From Asticcacaulis excentricus CB 48 (GTDB taxonomy: Bacteria; Pseudomonadota; Alphaproteobacteria; Caulobacterales; Caulobacteraceae): a stretch of DNA of 64,000 bases. How positions within the stretch are numbered: the stretch's first letter is position 1; every line of letters starts with the position of its first letter. Under the pieces are notes generated by a model, which was not told the DNA's origin, did not search any database, and saw only the letters and a list, made by a program, of their open reading frames with translations. Where the stretch lies: positions 803,001 to 867,000 of the forward strand of contig NC_014816.1 of NCBI RefSeq assembly GCF_000175215.2, written 5' to 3'. This document shows positions 1 through 8,304 of this stretch, piece by piece. The position numbers were made by a program, and so were the translations under genes.

Positions 1-102
1 GAATAGGCGCAGACGCGTCGCGCCATCTGCGGCGATGACCACCTGCTCCATCAGGTCCTCGACCTTGCGGTGGTCTTTTTTGATGTAATTATAGATATCC
101 AT
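1..102 (-). CDS. Hemerythrin-like (HHE) domain protein, N-terminal part only
   Basis: Only the first 34 codons are in the window; the gene runs off the left edge. The translation opens MDIYNYIKKDHRKVEDLMEQ, which fits the start of a small alpha-helical hemerythrin/HHE domain: a helix carrying an HRKVEDLM-type metal-ligand motif (His10). A GAGGA ribosome binding site lies just upstream of the ATG. Such proteins bind a di-iron centre and are usually linked to oxygen or nitrosative stress. The rest of the domain cannot be seen, so the family call rests on this segment alone. Confidence 0.6.
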   Translation of the reverse strand, partial: MDIYNYIKKDHRKVEDLMEQVVIAADGATRLRLF

Positions 103-241
103 TCCTCGGGCTCCAGTCTTATTTCAGGTTGAAGCCTGAGCATGCACCCGCCTTGCGTAAGAGCGATATGGCACACCTCTGACAGGGTGTAAGCCGGGGG
201 TAAGTCTCGTCGCAGTTGGCGGTGTCATCGTGCCGACCAAT

Positions 242-270
242 TTGACATCAGACGGCCCGGCCTGTACCAA
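242..270 (+). promoter_or_regulatory. Candidate sigma70-type promoter for the lipoprotein gene
   Basis: A perfect TTGACA -35 hexamer (242-247) is followed after 17 bases by TACCAA (265-270) as a weak -10. The expected start, about 277, is some 20 bases before the ATG at 298. The -35 is convincing and the -10 is poor, so this is tentative. Confidence 0.35.
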
Positions 271-297
271 AAATAGCAATTGTTTAGGGGGGATACC

Positions 298-1620
298 ATG
301 ACCATGTCTTCGAAAATTCTGCGCCCGCTTGTGCTGATTGTCGCGCCTCTGGCGGCGCTGATGGTCTATGGCTGCGGTGGAGGAGGAGGCGGCGGCGGTT
401 CCTCCTCCGGCGGTGGTACGGGCGGGGGATCATCCTCGTCATCATCGGCGTCGCAAAGCAGCTATGTGGCTTCAAGCCCGCTAACCGTCAGCACACGCAG
501 CGGGGTTTTCAGAACCGAAACGGCTGTGACGGGTCTTTCGGGTGGCGGTTATGCCGTAGCGTGGACCGAGCGCACTGTGGTCGCCGGAAGCCCGGACACG
601 TCAGGCTCGGCTATCTTGTACCGCGTGATTTCGAACACGGGTGCCACGCTGACGACGGAACTCACAGCCAATTCTACGACGGCTGGCGATCAGGAGAAGC
701 CCACACTTCTGGCCCTAAGCAGTGGCGGCTTTGTGGTCGCCTGGTCCGATCGTGGCGCAGCCGCACCGGTTGTCCGGGCTCAGATCTTCGATGCCACTGG
801 CGCCAAGCAAGGCAGCGAATTGCGTGTGAACACCCGCGCGCTTTCTGCAGCGACGGTTGGAACGGATACACGGGTACAACTGGTGTCGGCCGGAACAGGT
901 TTTATGGTGGCCTTCCGTGAGCGGGCCATCAGTAATACTCAAGTGACCACCGCAGATGAGGTCCGGGCGCAGATATTCACAGCGACCGGTGCCACCGTGG
1001 GCTCTGAACTGACGCTGAAGGGCTTTTCGACTGGATCCATTGGCGGCAATGTCCCCGCCTATACTCTTATCGGTCTGACGGATGGGACGTTTGCTTTGTC
1101 GTATGAGGAAGCCAATAGTGCGCAGGGTCTGATGCAGGGTAAAGTTCAGCTTTACACTGCCGCGGGTGCGGCATCGGGAAACCCAATTGTTTTGAACGGC
1201 GGTCTTGAAGCTATGCTTCCTGCGGTGGTCAGTCTGAACACCGGGCGGTTTGCGGCGATCTGGTCGCAGCGGACGACGGTTCAGAGCCTGCGCGCTCAGG
1301 CCTATAGTGGTGCGGGAACTGTCTACGGGACAGCGGCGACAATAAATGCCAATGCGGCGTTAAGCGCCAGCTATTACGGTGCGACCGGATTGAGCACTGG
1401 CGGCTATGCGGTGGTTTATGCCTATAACTCGGGTCTGACCGGTCAATTGGTGTCCGATGATGGGACTAAGCTTTTCACGGAGTTTGAGATCACCACCGCC
1501 GCGTCACCTGATGGCGTGACTCTGGGGTCTGGACCGAATGGCTTTGCCGTGGTGTGGACCGAACTCAATGCCCGTAATACGGATCAGCCGGTGATACTGC
1601 GCATTTATAATCGCCAGTAA
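298..1620 (+). CDS. Repeat-containing outer lipoprotein, unknown function
   Basis: 440 residues. The ATG at 298 is preferred over an upstream TTG (280) because a GGGGGG ribosome binding site sits 5 bases before it. The N-terminus is a lipoprotein signal peptide with lipobox V-Y-G-C (Cys26), followed by a Gly/Ser-rich linker to about residue 55. The rest consists of some six to seven degenerate ~50-residue repeats of the form 'L..GGFVVAW....v.aQIFdatGa..GsEl.vn', the pattern of predicted beta-propeller proteins also seen in large alphaproteobacterial surface proteins. No catalytic motif is visible. Likely a cell-envelope binding protein. It converges on the glycosylase gene with only 2 bases between the stops. 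Confidence 0.7.
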   Translation: MTMSSKILRPLVLIVAPLAALMVYGCGGGGGGGGSSSGGGTGGGSSSSSSASQSSYVASSPLTVSTRSGVFRTETAVTGLSGGGYAVAWTERTVVAGSPDTSGSAILYRVISNTGATLTTELTANSTTAGDQEKPTLLALSSGGFVVAWSDRGAAAPVVRAQIFDATGAKQGSELRVNTRALSAATVGTDTRVQLVSAGTGFMVAFRERAISNTQVTTADEVRAQIFTATGATVGSELTLKGFSTGSIGGNVPAYTLIGLTDGTFALSYEEANSAQGLMQGKVQLYTAAGAASGNPIVLNGGLEAMLPAVVSLNTGRFAAIWSQRTTVQSLRAQAYSGAGTVYGTAATINANAALSASYYGATGLSTGGYAVVYAYNSGLTGQLVSDDGTKLFTEFEITTAASPDGVTLGSGPNGFAVVWTELNARNTDQPVILRIYNRQ

Positions 1621-1622
1621 GC

Positions 1623-2267
1623 CTACAGCGTTCGCCCAAGCTCTCCACGTTTGACCGCGCCGTACCAGCCCCACAGGGCGTGCGATACCACCGATCGGTG
1701 GGGTGCCCAGCAAAGAGCCCGCTCGCGACAATAGACTTCGTCCGGGCGGGCATCGAGGCCGTCGAGCCAGCCCAAGGCTTCGCGTAAAGCGATGTCGCCG
1801 GTCGGGAAGATGTCGAGGCGGCCCTCGCAGAACATCAGATAGACCTCGGCCGTCCAGCGTCCTATGCCTTTAAGCGCCGTCAGGTGCTCGATGGCGTCTT
1901 CGGCCTCAAGGCTGCGCACATGGGCAAAGTCGAGCGCGCGGGCATGGACGGCTTCAGCGAGGATGCGGGCATATCTAACTTTGGGCCGCGACAGGCCGTG
2001 GCCGCGCAGGGTCTCATCTGACAGGGTCAGCAGATGGGCCGGGCTCATCTCTGACAGCCCGCCGCGCAGCTTCTGCCAGATGGCGTCGGCGGCCCTGACC
2101 GACAATTGCTGCTCGACGATTAGGCGCAGCAGGCCTTCAAAGCCATCGGCCCGGTGGCGAAAGTTGAGGTCGCCCACAGCCGCAAACAGCGGGGCCAGCG
2201 CCGGGTCGGCTTCGGCCAGGGCGGTCATATGCGCGCGTTCGAGGGGGACAAGGTCACCGGGGATCAT
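1623..2267 (-). CDS. DNA-3-methyladenine glycosylase II (AlkA-type, HhH-GPD)
   Basis: 214 residues. A helix-hairpin-helix-GPD base-excision glycosylase that removes alkylated purines. The HhH segment LKGIGRWTAEVYLMF (132-146) is followed by the catalytic aspartate (Asp158 in FPTGDIAL). The N-terminal helical half carries IVEQQLSVRAADAIW, typical of this family. It lacks the N-terminal domain of E. coli AlkA (282 aa) and matches the shorter form common in alphaproteobacteria, and it has no Fe-S cysteine cluster. It is apparently monocistronic. Function is confident at family level; the precise lesion range is inferred. Confidence 0.88.
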   Translation of the reverse strand: MIPGDLVPLERAHMTALAEADPALAPLFAAVGDLNFRHRADGFEGLLRLIVEQQLSVRAADAIWQKLRGGLSEMSPAHLLTLSDETLRGHGLSRPKVRYARILAEAVHARALDFAHVRSLEAEDAIEHLTALKGIGRWTAEVYLMFCEGRLDIFPTGDIALREALGWLDGLDARPDEVYCRERALCWAPHRSVVSHALWGWYGAVKRGELGRTL

Positions 2268-2326
2268 GCGCGTAGACTTACACGGATGCCCGCGCGCGTC
2301 ACGTCCCGAATATTGCGGTCAAATCC

Positions 2327-3154
2327 TTAGCTTTGGATACAGCCGACCTGCGCCACGCGATACTCCCGGCGCAGGGTGTCGGAGACAACGCCGTAATTGC
2401 GGCGCGTCAGCAGGTCTTCATGCTCGAAATCATAGCTGCGAGACGGCGTGTTACCGATCTTGGCCAGCGTCGCCGGGGTCGAGGAGTAGAGACGCCCGCG
2501 GCGCGGCTTGGTCTTCAGCGTGATGCCGATCACCTGAGACTGGGCATCAAGGGTGGGTCCACCCAGCAGCTTGTTCAGGCTGCCCGTCAGGTTGGCCGTA
2601 TGCCCGGCTTCGGCCCAGGCCAGCACCGTTTCAGGGGCCTCGAAGCGCTTGCCGGTCTTGAGCTTGGTTTCGCCGATCAGACGGCCGGTCGCTTCACCGG
2701 CCAGATCTTGCGGAAAGCCCGGCATGAAGCCGCGCATCCCTGGCTTGATGGTTTTGGGATCGACAAAGGGCAGGGGGCGCGCCCCGCTTTCGGTAACGGC
2801 CAGCACGTAGTTGTCGAGGCTGCGCTTATACTGCACGCGGATACGCACCCCCAGATTGCCACCCAGATTGAGGAAGGGGTAGCGGCAGTTTCGGATGCTT
2901 TCGCGGGCCAGCACCCACTCACCGGATTTTGATACGGAGAAAGCCGTGCCGCGATAATCAATATCGTTCATGATCGGCAGGCTGATGATCTCGTTGGTCG
3001 AAAAGGGGGAGTAGGTGGCAAACAAGGCCGCTTCACCGGGCGGCGGCGGCGGCGGCGCCGGCGGTGACAGGGATTTGTCGGCCCAGCGGCCGGGCACGAT
3101 GACCATCAGCGCCACCGCCGAACCGTAGAGCAGCCAGTCGGGGATGAGGCCCAT
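2327..3154 (-). CDS. Trypsin-like serine protease homologue, catalytic residues apparently lost
   Basis: 275 residues: a short N-terminal hydrophobic segment (about 8-20), a Pro-rich linker (31-39), then a chymotrypsin-fold domain. Fold signatures are RGTAFSVSKSGEWVLARES (68-86) and LGGPTLDAQSQVIGITL (197-213). In active relatives these read 'GTAF.v...g.wvTARHv' and 'G[DN]SGGPvld..G.viGvtl'. Here the His position is Glu85 and the nucleophile position is Leu197, so the protein is probably a pseudoprotease acting by binding. It is transcribed after the DUF350 gene with an 18-base gap, which suggests a joint membrane-associated role. Fold call confident, lack of activity inferred from motif alignment by eye. 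Confidence 0.7.
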   Translation of the reverse strand: MGLIPDWLLYGSAVALMVIVPGRWADKSLSPPAPPPPPPGEAALFATYSPFSTNEIISLPIMNDIDYRGTAFSVSKSGEWVLARESIRNCRYPFLNLGGNLGVRIRVQYKRSLDNYVLAVTESGARPLPFVDPKTIKPGMRGFMPGFPQDLAGEATGRLIGETKLKTGKRFEAPETVLAWAEAGHTANLTGSLNKLLGGPTLDAQSQVIGITLKTKPRRGRLYSSTPATLAKIGNTPSRSYDFEHEDLLTRRNYGVVSDTLRREYRVAQVGCIQS

Positions 3155-3172
3155 CTCAAAACCCCTTTCAGA

Positions 3173-3640
3173 TTAACCAGCGACGGCCGCGGCGAGGATC
3201 AGGGCGACGGCAAGCTTGCCCGCCACCAGTAGCACGGCAGCCGACACTTCGCCCTCGTCGATGCGTTGCGGCAGACCGGCCAGCAGGAAGTCCACCAGAC
3301 GGAAGACGAACAGTTGGAGGATAACGGTCGCCCCGCCCCATATGAGGATTTCGCGCACCGAGGTCGACGCCGACATCGAGGCGGCCAGCGGCACGGCCAG
3401 ACCGATGATCACGCCGCCATAGGCCACCGCAGCGGCGGAGTTGCCATCGCGGATCTGCTGGATTTCCTTATAGGGCGTCAGGATCGAATAGACGAAGGCC
3501 CCGATGAACAGCATCAGAAGGGTCGCCCCAGCGTGTAGCAAGGTGACCGGAAAACCGGCGGCGAAGGCCTGAACCTCCGGACGCAGCACGTCCGGCACCA
3601 GAAAGTCGAGATTGAGGAAATCCGGTATCATGCCGATCAA
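3173..3640 (-). CDS. DUF350 family inner-membrane protein
   Basis: 155 residues with four predicted membrane segments (about 29-50, 70-90, 100-120, 133-154). The features GDGNSAAAVAYGGVIIGLAVPL-like in the middle helices (here RDGNSAAAVAYGGVIIGLA) and the conserved DFLLAGLPQRIDEGEVSAAV region match the DUF350/YjfL family of small multi-pass proteins of unknown function. First gene of a two-gene unit with the downstream protease-like protein. No biochemical role is established for the family. Confidence 0.85.
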   Translation of the reverse strand: MIGMIPDFLNLDFLVPDVLRPEVQAFAAGFPVTLLHAGATLLMLFIGAFVYSILTPYKEIQQIRDGNSAAAVAYGGVIIGLAVPLAASMSASTSVREILIWGGATVILQLFVFRLVDFLLAGLPQRIDEGEVSAAVLLVAGKLAVALILAAAVAG

Positions 3641-3751
3641 AAGCCCCGATTACGCCCGCCGTCCCGTGCGGATGGCCAGTATTGTATCGGGGGTCTTGCA
3701 AGATCAAGGCCGAAAAATGTGACAGTTATTTATGGGGTCACCGGTCCCCGC

Positions 3752-4987
3752 TTACATGCCAGAGGCCAGATGGCCGTAAGGCAGTTCCGTTTCGATCCCG
3801 TCCGTCTCATTTTGAGGCGTTTCGCTTTCATCAGTGGCCAGCCCCTCAACCTGCGCCTTGCGCAGCGCGCTGGCGCGGACCTTCTCGCTCTCGGACTTCA
3901 ACTGACCGCAGGCGGCCAGAATGTCGCGGCCGCGCGGCGTGCGGATGGGCGAGGCATAGCCGGCCTTGTTCAGGATGGCCGCAAAGGCTTCGATGGTGCG
4001 CCAGTCAGAGCACTGATAGTCGGTGCCCGGCCAGGGGTTGAACGGGATCAGGTTGATCTTGGCCGGGATGCCCTTGATCAGCTTGATCAGTTCGCGCGCT
4101 TCCGCCGGGGAGTCGTTGACGCCCTTCAACATGACATATTCAAAAGTGACGCGTCGCGCGTTCGACAGGTCCGGATAGGCGCGGATGGCCGCCATCAGAT
4201 CCTTCAACGGGTACTTCTTGTTGATCGGCACCAGCACGTCGCGCAGCTCATCATTGGTGGCGTGCAGCGAAATAGCGAGCATCGCCGCCGTGCGTTTTCC
4301 CAACGCGTCCAACTCCGGCACCACACCGGAGGTCGAGACCGTGATGCGGCGGCGCGAAATGGCGATGCCTTCATTGTCCGAAATGATATCGATGGCGTCG
4401 GCGACATTGTCGAGATTGTAAAGCGGCTCGCCCATACCCATGAAGACGATATTGGACAGGCGGCGGTCTTCCTTGGGCGAAGGCCATTCTCCCAGATCAT
4501 CGCGCGCCACCTGCACCTGTGCCACGATTTCGGCAGCGGTCAGGTTACGCACCAGTCGTTGCGTGCCCGTATGGCAGAATGAACAGTTGAGCGTGCAGCC
4601 GACCTGAGACGACACGCACAAGGCGCCTGAACGACCCACATCCGGGATATAGACCGTTTCGACCTCGATACCTGGCGCCATGCGGATCAGCCACTTGCGC
4701 GTGCCGTCTTTTGACACCTGACGCTCGACCACTTCGGGGCGGGCGAGGGTGAACTTTTCGGACAGCGGCCCGCGTTGATCCTTGCCGATATCGGTCATCT
4801 TGTCGAAATCGGTGAAGCCGTAATGGTGCACCCAGCGCCAAATCTGCTGGGCGCGCATCTTCGCCTTTCGCTCTTCGACCACGCCAGACTCTTTCAGCGC
4901 AGCGATCAGGCCATCGCGCGTCAGCCCGGTAATGTTTACCTTGGCACTTGTGGCGGGTTTAGCGGACAGGTCGAGCGTATAGGCCAC
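3752..4987 (-). CDS. rlmN: 23S rRNA (adenine-2503-C2)/tRNA (adenine-37-C2) methyltransferase RlmN
   Basis: 411 residues, usual length. A cytoplasmic radical-SAM enzyme that methylates C2 of A2503 in 23S rRNA and of A37 in some tRNAs. The CxxxCxxC cluster-binding motif is Cys131, Cys135 and Cys138 (CTLNCSFCHTG), preceded by GALCVSSQVG. The segments NIVFMGMGEPLYN, RRITVSTSGVVP and LAISLHA are all RlmN hallmarks. The C-terminal tail after about residue 375 is low complexity and probably disordered. Its start codon is followed upstream by a 90-base gap before the cytochrome gene, so it may have its own promoter. Confidence 0.96.
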   Translation of the reverse strand: MAYTLDLSAKPATSAKVNITGLTRDGLIAALKESGVVEERKAKMRAQQIWRWVHHYGFTDFDKMTDIGKDQRGPLSEKFTLARPEVVERQVSKDGTRKWLIRMAPGIEVETVYIPDVGRSGALCVSSQVGCTLNCSFCHTGTQRLVRNLTAAEIVAQVQVARDDLGEWPSPKEDRRLSNIVFMGMGEPLYNLDNVADAIDIISDNEGIAISRRRITVSTSGVVPELDALGKRTAAMLAISLHATNDELRDVLVPINKKYPLKDLMAAIRAYPDLSNARRVTFEYVMLKGVNDSPAEARELIKLIKGIPAKINLIPFNPWPGTDYQCSDWRTIEAFAAILNKAGYASPIRTPRGRDILAACGQLKSESEKVRASALRKAQVEGLATDESETPQNETDGIETELPYGHLASGM

Positions 4988-5077
4988 GGGTGGACTCTCA
5001 GAAAAGGCACAGATGCGGGGAGCGAGTGCGGGCCTATACAGGAAAACGTGGGGAATGTCTAATTCCGCGCATCAAAT

Positions 5078-5434
5078 CTACGGCCTCTTCAAATACGCAA
5101 TAATCGCGGCGCGGTTTTCGGGTTTGGACACCGACTGCGGCATATAGGTGCCGGGATAGAGCTTTGACGGGTCACTCAGGAACTGGTCGAGATGCACCGC
5201 GTCCCAGCGCAGGCCCGTAGCCCCGGCGGACTTGAGGGCCTTGGAGTAGGCAAAGCCCGCCACGCTGGCCACCTTGCGACCGATCAGGCCTTTCAACGAC
5301 GGCCCCTGACCGTTGGCCGCCGTCACTTCGTGACAACTGGCGCAATAGCGCTCAAACAGGTCTTCGCCGGATACGGTTTGCGCCTGTACGCCGGAGGCGG
5401 ACAACAGACCCGTAAGGATCAGCGCAGCTTTCAT
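5078..5434 (-). CDS. Periplasmic monohaem class I cytochrome c
   Basis: 118 residues from the ATG at 5434, which has an AGGGGGTG ribosome binding site and overlaps the MAPEG stop (ATGA). A longer frame upstream is only overlap. Residues 1-19 form a Sec signal peptide ending VQAQ. The haem site is CASCH (Cys31, Cys34, His35) and the probable sixth ligand is Met98 (GTYMPQS). Size and layout fit soluble cytochromes of the c2/c550 type, which shuttle electrons in the periplasm. The partner is unknown; it is translationally coupled to the MAPEG gene. Confidence 0.9.
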   Translation of the reverse strand: MKAALILTGLLSASGVQAQTVSGEDLFERYCASCHEVTAANGQGPSLKGLIGRKVASVAGFAYSKALKSAGATGLRWDAVHLDQFLSDPSKLYPGTYMPQSVSKPENRAAIIAYLKRP

Positions 5435-5856
5435 AAAAACACCCCCTGCGCCACGCGTCCCATCAGGACGACCACGGCGATGAAGTTGATCAGGAAGACC
5501 AGCCCGCGCCATGGGACATTCATCGTCAGGGTTTGCACACCCGTATGGATGAGCCGCCCGATCAGGAACAGCCAGGCGGCGGCGATGTCGATCGCTTCAA
5601 TGCGGCCCGACTGATAAATGATGGCGGCGGCAAACAGGGCGAAGACCGGAAGTTCGAACTGATTGGACAGGTTGCGCGCTACCCGCTTTGAGCGCTCCGG
5701 GTCGGCATTGGCGTTGACGAAAGCGGCAGGTTTGATCTCGCCCTTGCGCAGGGCCGTCTGGCGCTCCCAGGTCAGCCAGGTATAGAGCGCGGCCACAAGC
5801 GCAAAATGGCCTAGAAACGGCAGCAGAAACTGTTGGTCGGTAGTCAGTTCAAACAC
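5431..5856 (-). CDS. MAPEG family membrane protein
   Basis: 141 residues. Start placed at GTG 5856: GGAGG lies 5 bases upstream, and this start overlaps the stop of the MoeB-like gene; an upstream TTG (5901) would sit inside that gene. Four membrane helices are predicted. The RKGEIKPAAFVNANADPERSKR-type first loop and the NQFELPVFALFAAA segment (Asn-Gln-Phe-Glu-x-Pro) are the MAPEG signature of membrane eicosanoid/glutathione-metabolism proteins. In bacteria the substrate is mostly unknown. Middle gene of a three-gene coupled run. Confidence 0.85.
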   Translation of the reverse strand: MFELTTDQQFLLPFLGHFALVAALYTWLTWERQTALRKGEIKPAAFVNANADPERSKRVARNLSNQFELPVFALFAAAIIYQSGRIEAIDIAAAWLFLIGRLIHTGVQTLTMNVPWRGLVFLINFIAVVVLMGRVAQGVFL

Positions 5857-6616
5857 GGCCACCTCCACAGATTCGGCAATCCGGCTCCGACGGCAGGGCA
5901 ATAACGCGCGAAGTCATCGACAGGCCGTCGAAAATCAGCAGTTTGCCGATCAACGGGTTGCCCGCGCCGGTGATCAGCTTGATCACTTCCAGCGCGCCCA
6001 TCGAGCCGATAATCCCGGCCAGAGCGCCGACAATGCCGACGCGTTCACAGGTTTCTGCGTCCGGCGGAATCTCCGGCACAAGACATTGATAGCAGGGCGC
6101 CCCTTTGTACACCGCCACCTGACCGCTGAACCGCCCTAGCGCGCCGGAGACCAGCGTCTTGCCCTGGGCCATACAGGTGCGGTTGACCAGATGCCGCGTC
6201 TCGAAATTGTCGCAGCCATCCAGGACGATGTCGTAGCCGCGGATGATCTCCGCCGCCGTGTCGGGCGTCAAGCGCACCGGATGCAGGTTCAGCGTAGCGT
6301 GTGGGTTGAGCGCCGAAAGACGCGCCTGCGCCACGTCGGCTTTAAGCGCCCCGACATCGCCGGTACTGTAAAGAACCTGTCTTTGGAGGTTGGACAAACT
6401 GACCGAGTCGTTGTCGAGCAGGCCCAGCGTGCCGATGCCCGCTGCGGCCAGATAAAGAGCCGCTGGGGCCCCTATGCCTCCGAGGCCGATAATCAGCACT
6501 TTCGCGCCTTTCAGACGGCGTTGCCCCATACCGCCAACCTCTTTCAGCACGATGTGCCGGGCGTAGCGGTCAAGATCGTCGTCACTGAGTTCAGGGGGGA
6601 GATGGGGCAGGGACAT
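5849..6616 (-). CDS. MoeB/ThiF/HesA-type sulfur-carrier adenylyltransferase
   Basis: 255 residues from the ATG at 6616 (MSLPHLPPELSDDDLDRYARH); an upstream extension lacks conservation. It has the canonical E1-like fold: arginine-rich entry RYARHIVLKEVGG, nucleotide-binding GLGGIGAPAALYLAAAG (about 42-58), metal/ATP aspartate in LLDNDSVSLSNLQRQ, the GCDNFETRHLVN motif, and two Cys pairs CYQC and CRIC for structural zinc. It adenylates the C-terminal Gly of a sulfur carrier (MoaD or ThiS) for molybdopterin or thiamine synthesis. It has no rhodanese domain. No moa or thi gene is nearby, so which pathway it serves cannot be decided here. Confidence 0.88.
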   Translation of the reverse strand: MSLPHLPPELSDDDLDRYARHIVLKEVGGMGQRRLKGAKVLIIGLGGIGAPAALYLAAAGIGTLGLLDNDSVSLSNLQRQVLYSTGDVGALKADVAQARLSALNPHATLNLHPVRLTPDTAAEIIRGYDIVLDGCDNFETRHLVNRTCMAQGKTLVSGALGRFSGQVAVYKGAPCYQCLVPEIPPDAETCERVGIVGALAGIIGSMGALEVIKLITGAGNPLIGKLLIFDGLSMTSRVIALPSEPDCRICGGGRV

Positions 6617-6978
6617 GTCCGCAGATATAAAGGGCGTCGCGCGACCCCGCCAGCCCTCATCTGTTCGTTTACCGTTAACGGGCGGCGGCCTATAATTCCT
6701 CCCGTTTGAAAGGGCATTGGGCTCTGGTGACAATTCAAAATCTAACGCGGCTTCTCCCCCCACCTGTGGGGAGGAGGCAGCGAGCGGAGCGAAGGGAAGC
6801 TGACGGCGGGGTTTAACCCCCAGTAAATAACCCTGCCGCTTCGTAAACTCGGCGCCTCCTCAGAATATGGGGAGGAGGCAGGGCGCAAAAGTTAAACCGG
6901 TACCGCAGCCGAAGGCTTGTTTCGTTTGGGCGGTCTCAAAGCCACGCTGTAAATTTTTGGTTTAGGAAAACAGTCTTA
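6617..6978. other. 362-base intergenic region with two GC-rich palindromes
   Basis: No coding signal. It separates the MoeB-like gene (minus) from the DUF1275 gene (plus), so it must hold both promoters. Two hairpins share a GGGGAGGAGGCAG arm: 6754-6776 (CTCCCC/GGGGAG, 3-base loop region) and 6854-6879 (GCCTCCTC/GAGGAGGC). They resemble the dispersed palindromes at 25980, 40270, 43072, 46441 and 60105. Confidence 0.6.
6754..6879. repeat. Paired GGGGAGGAGGCAG palindromes
   Basis: Two inverted repeats about 100 bases apart that end in the same 13-base arm (GGGGAGGAGGCAG at 6768-6780 and 6869-6881). Together they look like one composite REP-type element. The other copies in this window share the CTCCC/GGGAG core but not the flanks. 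Confidence 0.55.
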
Positions 6979-7746
6979 ATGCGGCGGACCCTCAGACAGA
7001 TCAGCGGCAAACGGCGCTCAGAAATGGGTGATGCCCGGCTGGGGGTGACTCTGGCCTTTGTCGCCGGTGCGGTCAACGCCGGGGGCTTTCTGGCTGTCGG
7101 GGTCTATACCTCGCACATGTCGGGCATGGTGGCCTCGTTTGCTGACGATATGGTGCTGGGGAAATTGGGCCCGGCCGTTTTAGCGCTCACCTATGTGATG
7201 TTTTTCTTTTTGGGGGCGGTGACCTCAAGCTTGCTGGTCAACTGGGCACGGCTAAAGCGGTTGCATTCGGAATTTGCCCTGACGCTGGGGCTTGAGGCGG
7301 TGTTGCTGCTGCTGTTTGGTCTACTGGCTGCGGGTCTGGTCGGGGATATTGACCTCAGCCTGCCCCTGACCATCGGGCTTTTGTGCTACTTGATGGGCTT
7401 GCAGAACAGCCTGATGACCAAGCTGTCGCACGCGGAAATCCGCACTACCCACATGACGGGGATCATCACCGACCTCGGGATCGAAGCCGGTCGCTTCCTA
7501 TTCGGCCGCGCCACCCACGCGGAGGCGCGATTTCATCCAAAGAAGGCGCGGTTACTTGTGTCTCTCCTGGGAGCCTTTGCGGCGGGCGGGCTTACCGGAG
7601 CGTTTGGCTTCAGCCATATGGGCTTTGTGACGGTGTTGCCCCTGTCGTTGGGGCTCGGTCTGATCGCCCTTGTGCCCATGCTGGATGACTTGTCCCGGCA
7701 AAAACGCCGACGGGGCTTGAAAGGCCCCACGGAAACCGCCAATTAG
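6979..7746 (+). CDS. DUF1275 (YoaK-like) membrane protein
   Basis: 255 residues, about six membrane helices. LAFVAGAVNAGGFLAVGVYTSH followed by MSGMVASF is the family's N-terminal hallmark, and the LMGLQNSLMTKLSHAEIRTTHMTG segment in the fourth helix region is also diagnostic. The family has no proven function; a transport role is assumed. A second in-frame ATG exists at 7024, but the upstream AGGA favours 6979. hslV starts 6 bases after the stop, so the genes may be cotranscribed. Confidence 0.85.
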   Translation: MRRTLRQISGKRRSEMGDARLGVTLAFVAGAVNAGGFLAVGVYTSHMSGMVASFADDMVLGKLGPAVLALTYVMFFFLGAVTSSLLVNWARLKRLHSEFALTLGLEAVLLLLFGLLAAGLVGDIDLSLPLTIGLLCYLMGLQNSLMTKLSHAEIRTTHMTGIITDLGIEAGRFLFGRATHAEARFHPKKARLLVSLLGAFAAGGLTGAFGFSHMGFVTVLPLSLGLGLIALVPMLDDLSRQKRRRGLKGPTETAN

Positions 7747-7752
7747 ACGGTC

Positions 7753-8304
7753 ATGACGGATAAAAACTTCCCCAACTGGCACGGGACGACCATCGTCGCC
7801 GTGCGCAAAAATGGCAAGACAGTCATTGCCGGTGACGGTCAGGTGTCGATGGGCCCCACCATCGTCAAAGGCGGCGCGAAGAAGGTCAGGACTTTGGCAG
7901 GTGGCAAGGTGATCGTAGGCTTTGCCGGCGCGACCGCCGATGCCTTTACCCTGCTGGAGCGGCTAGAGGCGAAGCTGGAACTTTATCCAGACCAGCTGGC
8001 CCGGGCGTGCGTCGATCTGGCCAAGGACTGGCGTACCGATCGCTATCTGCGCCGGCTCGAAGCCATGCTGTTGGTGGGCGACAAAAACCACATCCTGACG
8101 ATTACCGGCGTCGGCGACGTTCTGGAACCCGAGGACGGGGTGGCGGCCATCGGATCGGGCGGCACCTATGCCCTTTCGGCGGCGCGCGCGCTTCTGGAGT
8201 ACGAGCCTGACGCCGAAATCATCGCGCGCAAGGCCATGCAGATCGCCGGGGATATTTGCGTCTATACCAATCACAGCGTCACTCTGGAAAAGCTCGAAGC
8301 GTGA
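7753..8304 (+). CDS. hslV: HslV, peptidase subunit of the HslVU (ClpYQ) protease
   Basis: 183 residues. Proteasome-like N-terminal-nucleophile threonine peptidase that forms a double hexameric core in the cytosol with HslU as unfoldase. The pro-segment MTDKNFPNWHG is removed to expose Thr12 (HG/TTIVAVRKNG). GDGQVSMGPTIVKGGAKKVR and GFAGATADAFTLLERLEAKL match the family closely. It is expected to be heat-shock induced, but no promoter is obvious in the 6-base gap upstream. Its TGA overlaps the GTG of the next gene (GTGA), so it is coupled to the two acetyltransferases that precede hslU. Confidence 0.97.
   Translation: MTDKNFPNWHGTTIVAVRKNGKTVIAGDGQVSMGPTIVKGGAKKVRTLAGGKVIVGFAGATADAFTLLERLEAKLELYPDQLARACVDLAKDWRTDRYLRRLEAMLLVGDKNHILTITGVGDVLEPEDGVAAIGSGGTYALSAARALLEYEPDAEIIARKAMQIAGDICVYTNHSVTLEKLEA

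Noticed and set aside
3733..3748. GGGGTCACCGGTCCCC palindrome after rlmN as a terminator
   Set aside because: The outer arms are only four pairs, the inner ACCGGT competes, and no T-run follows on the minus strand.
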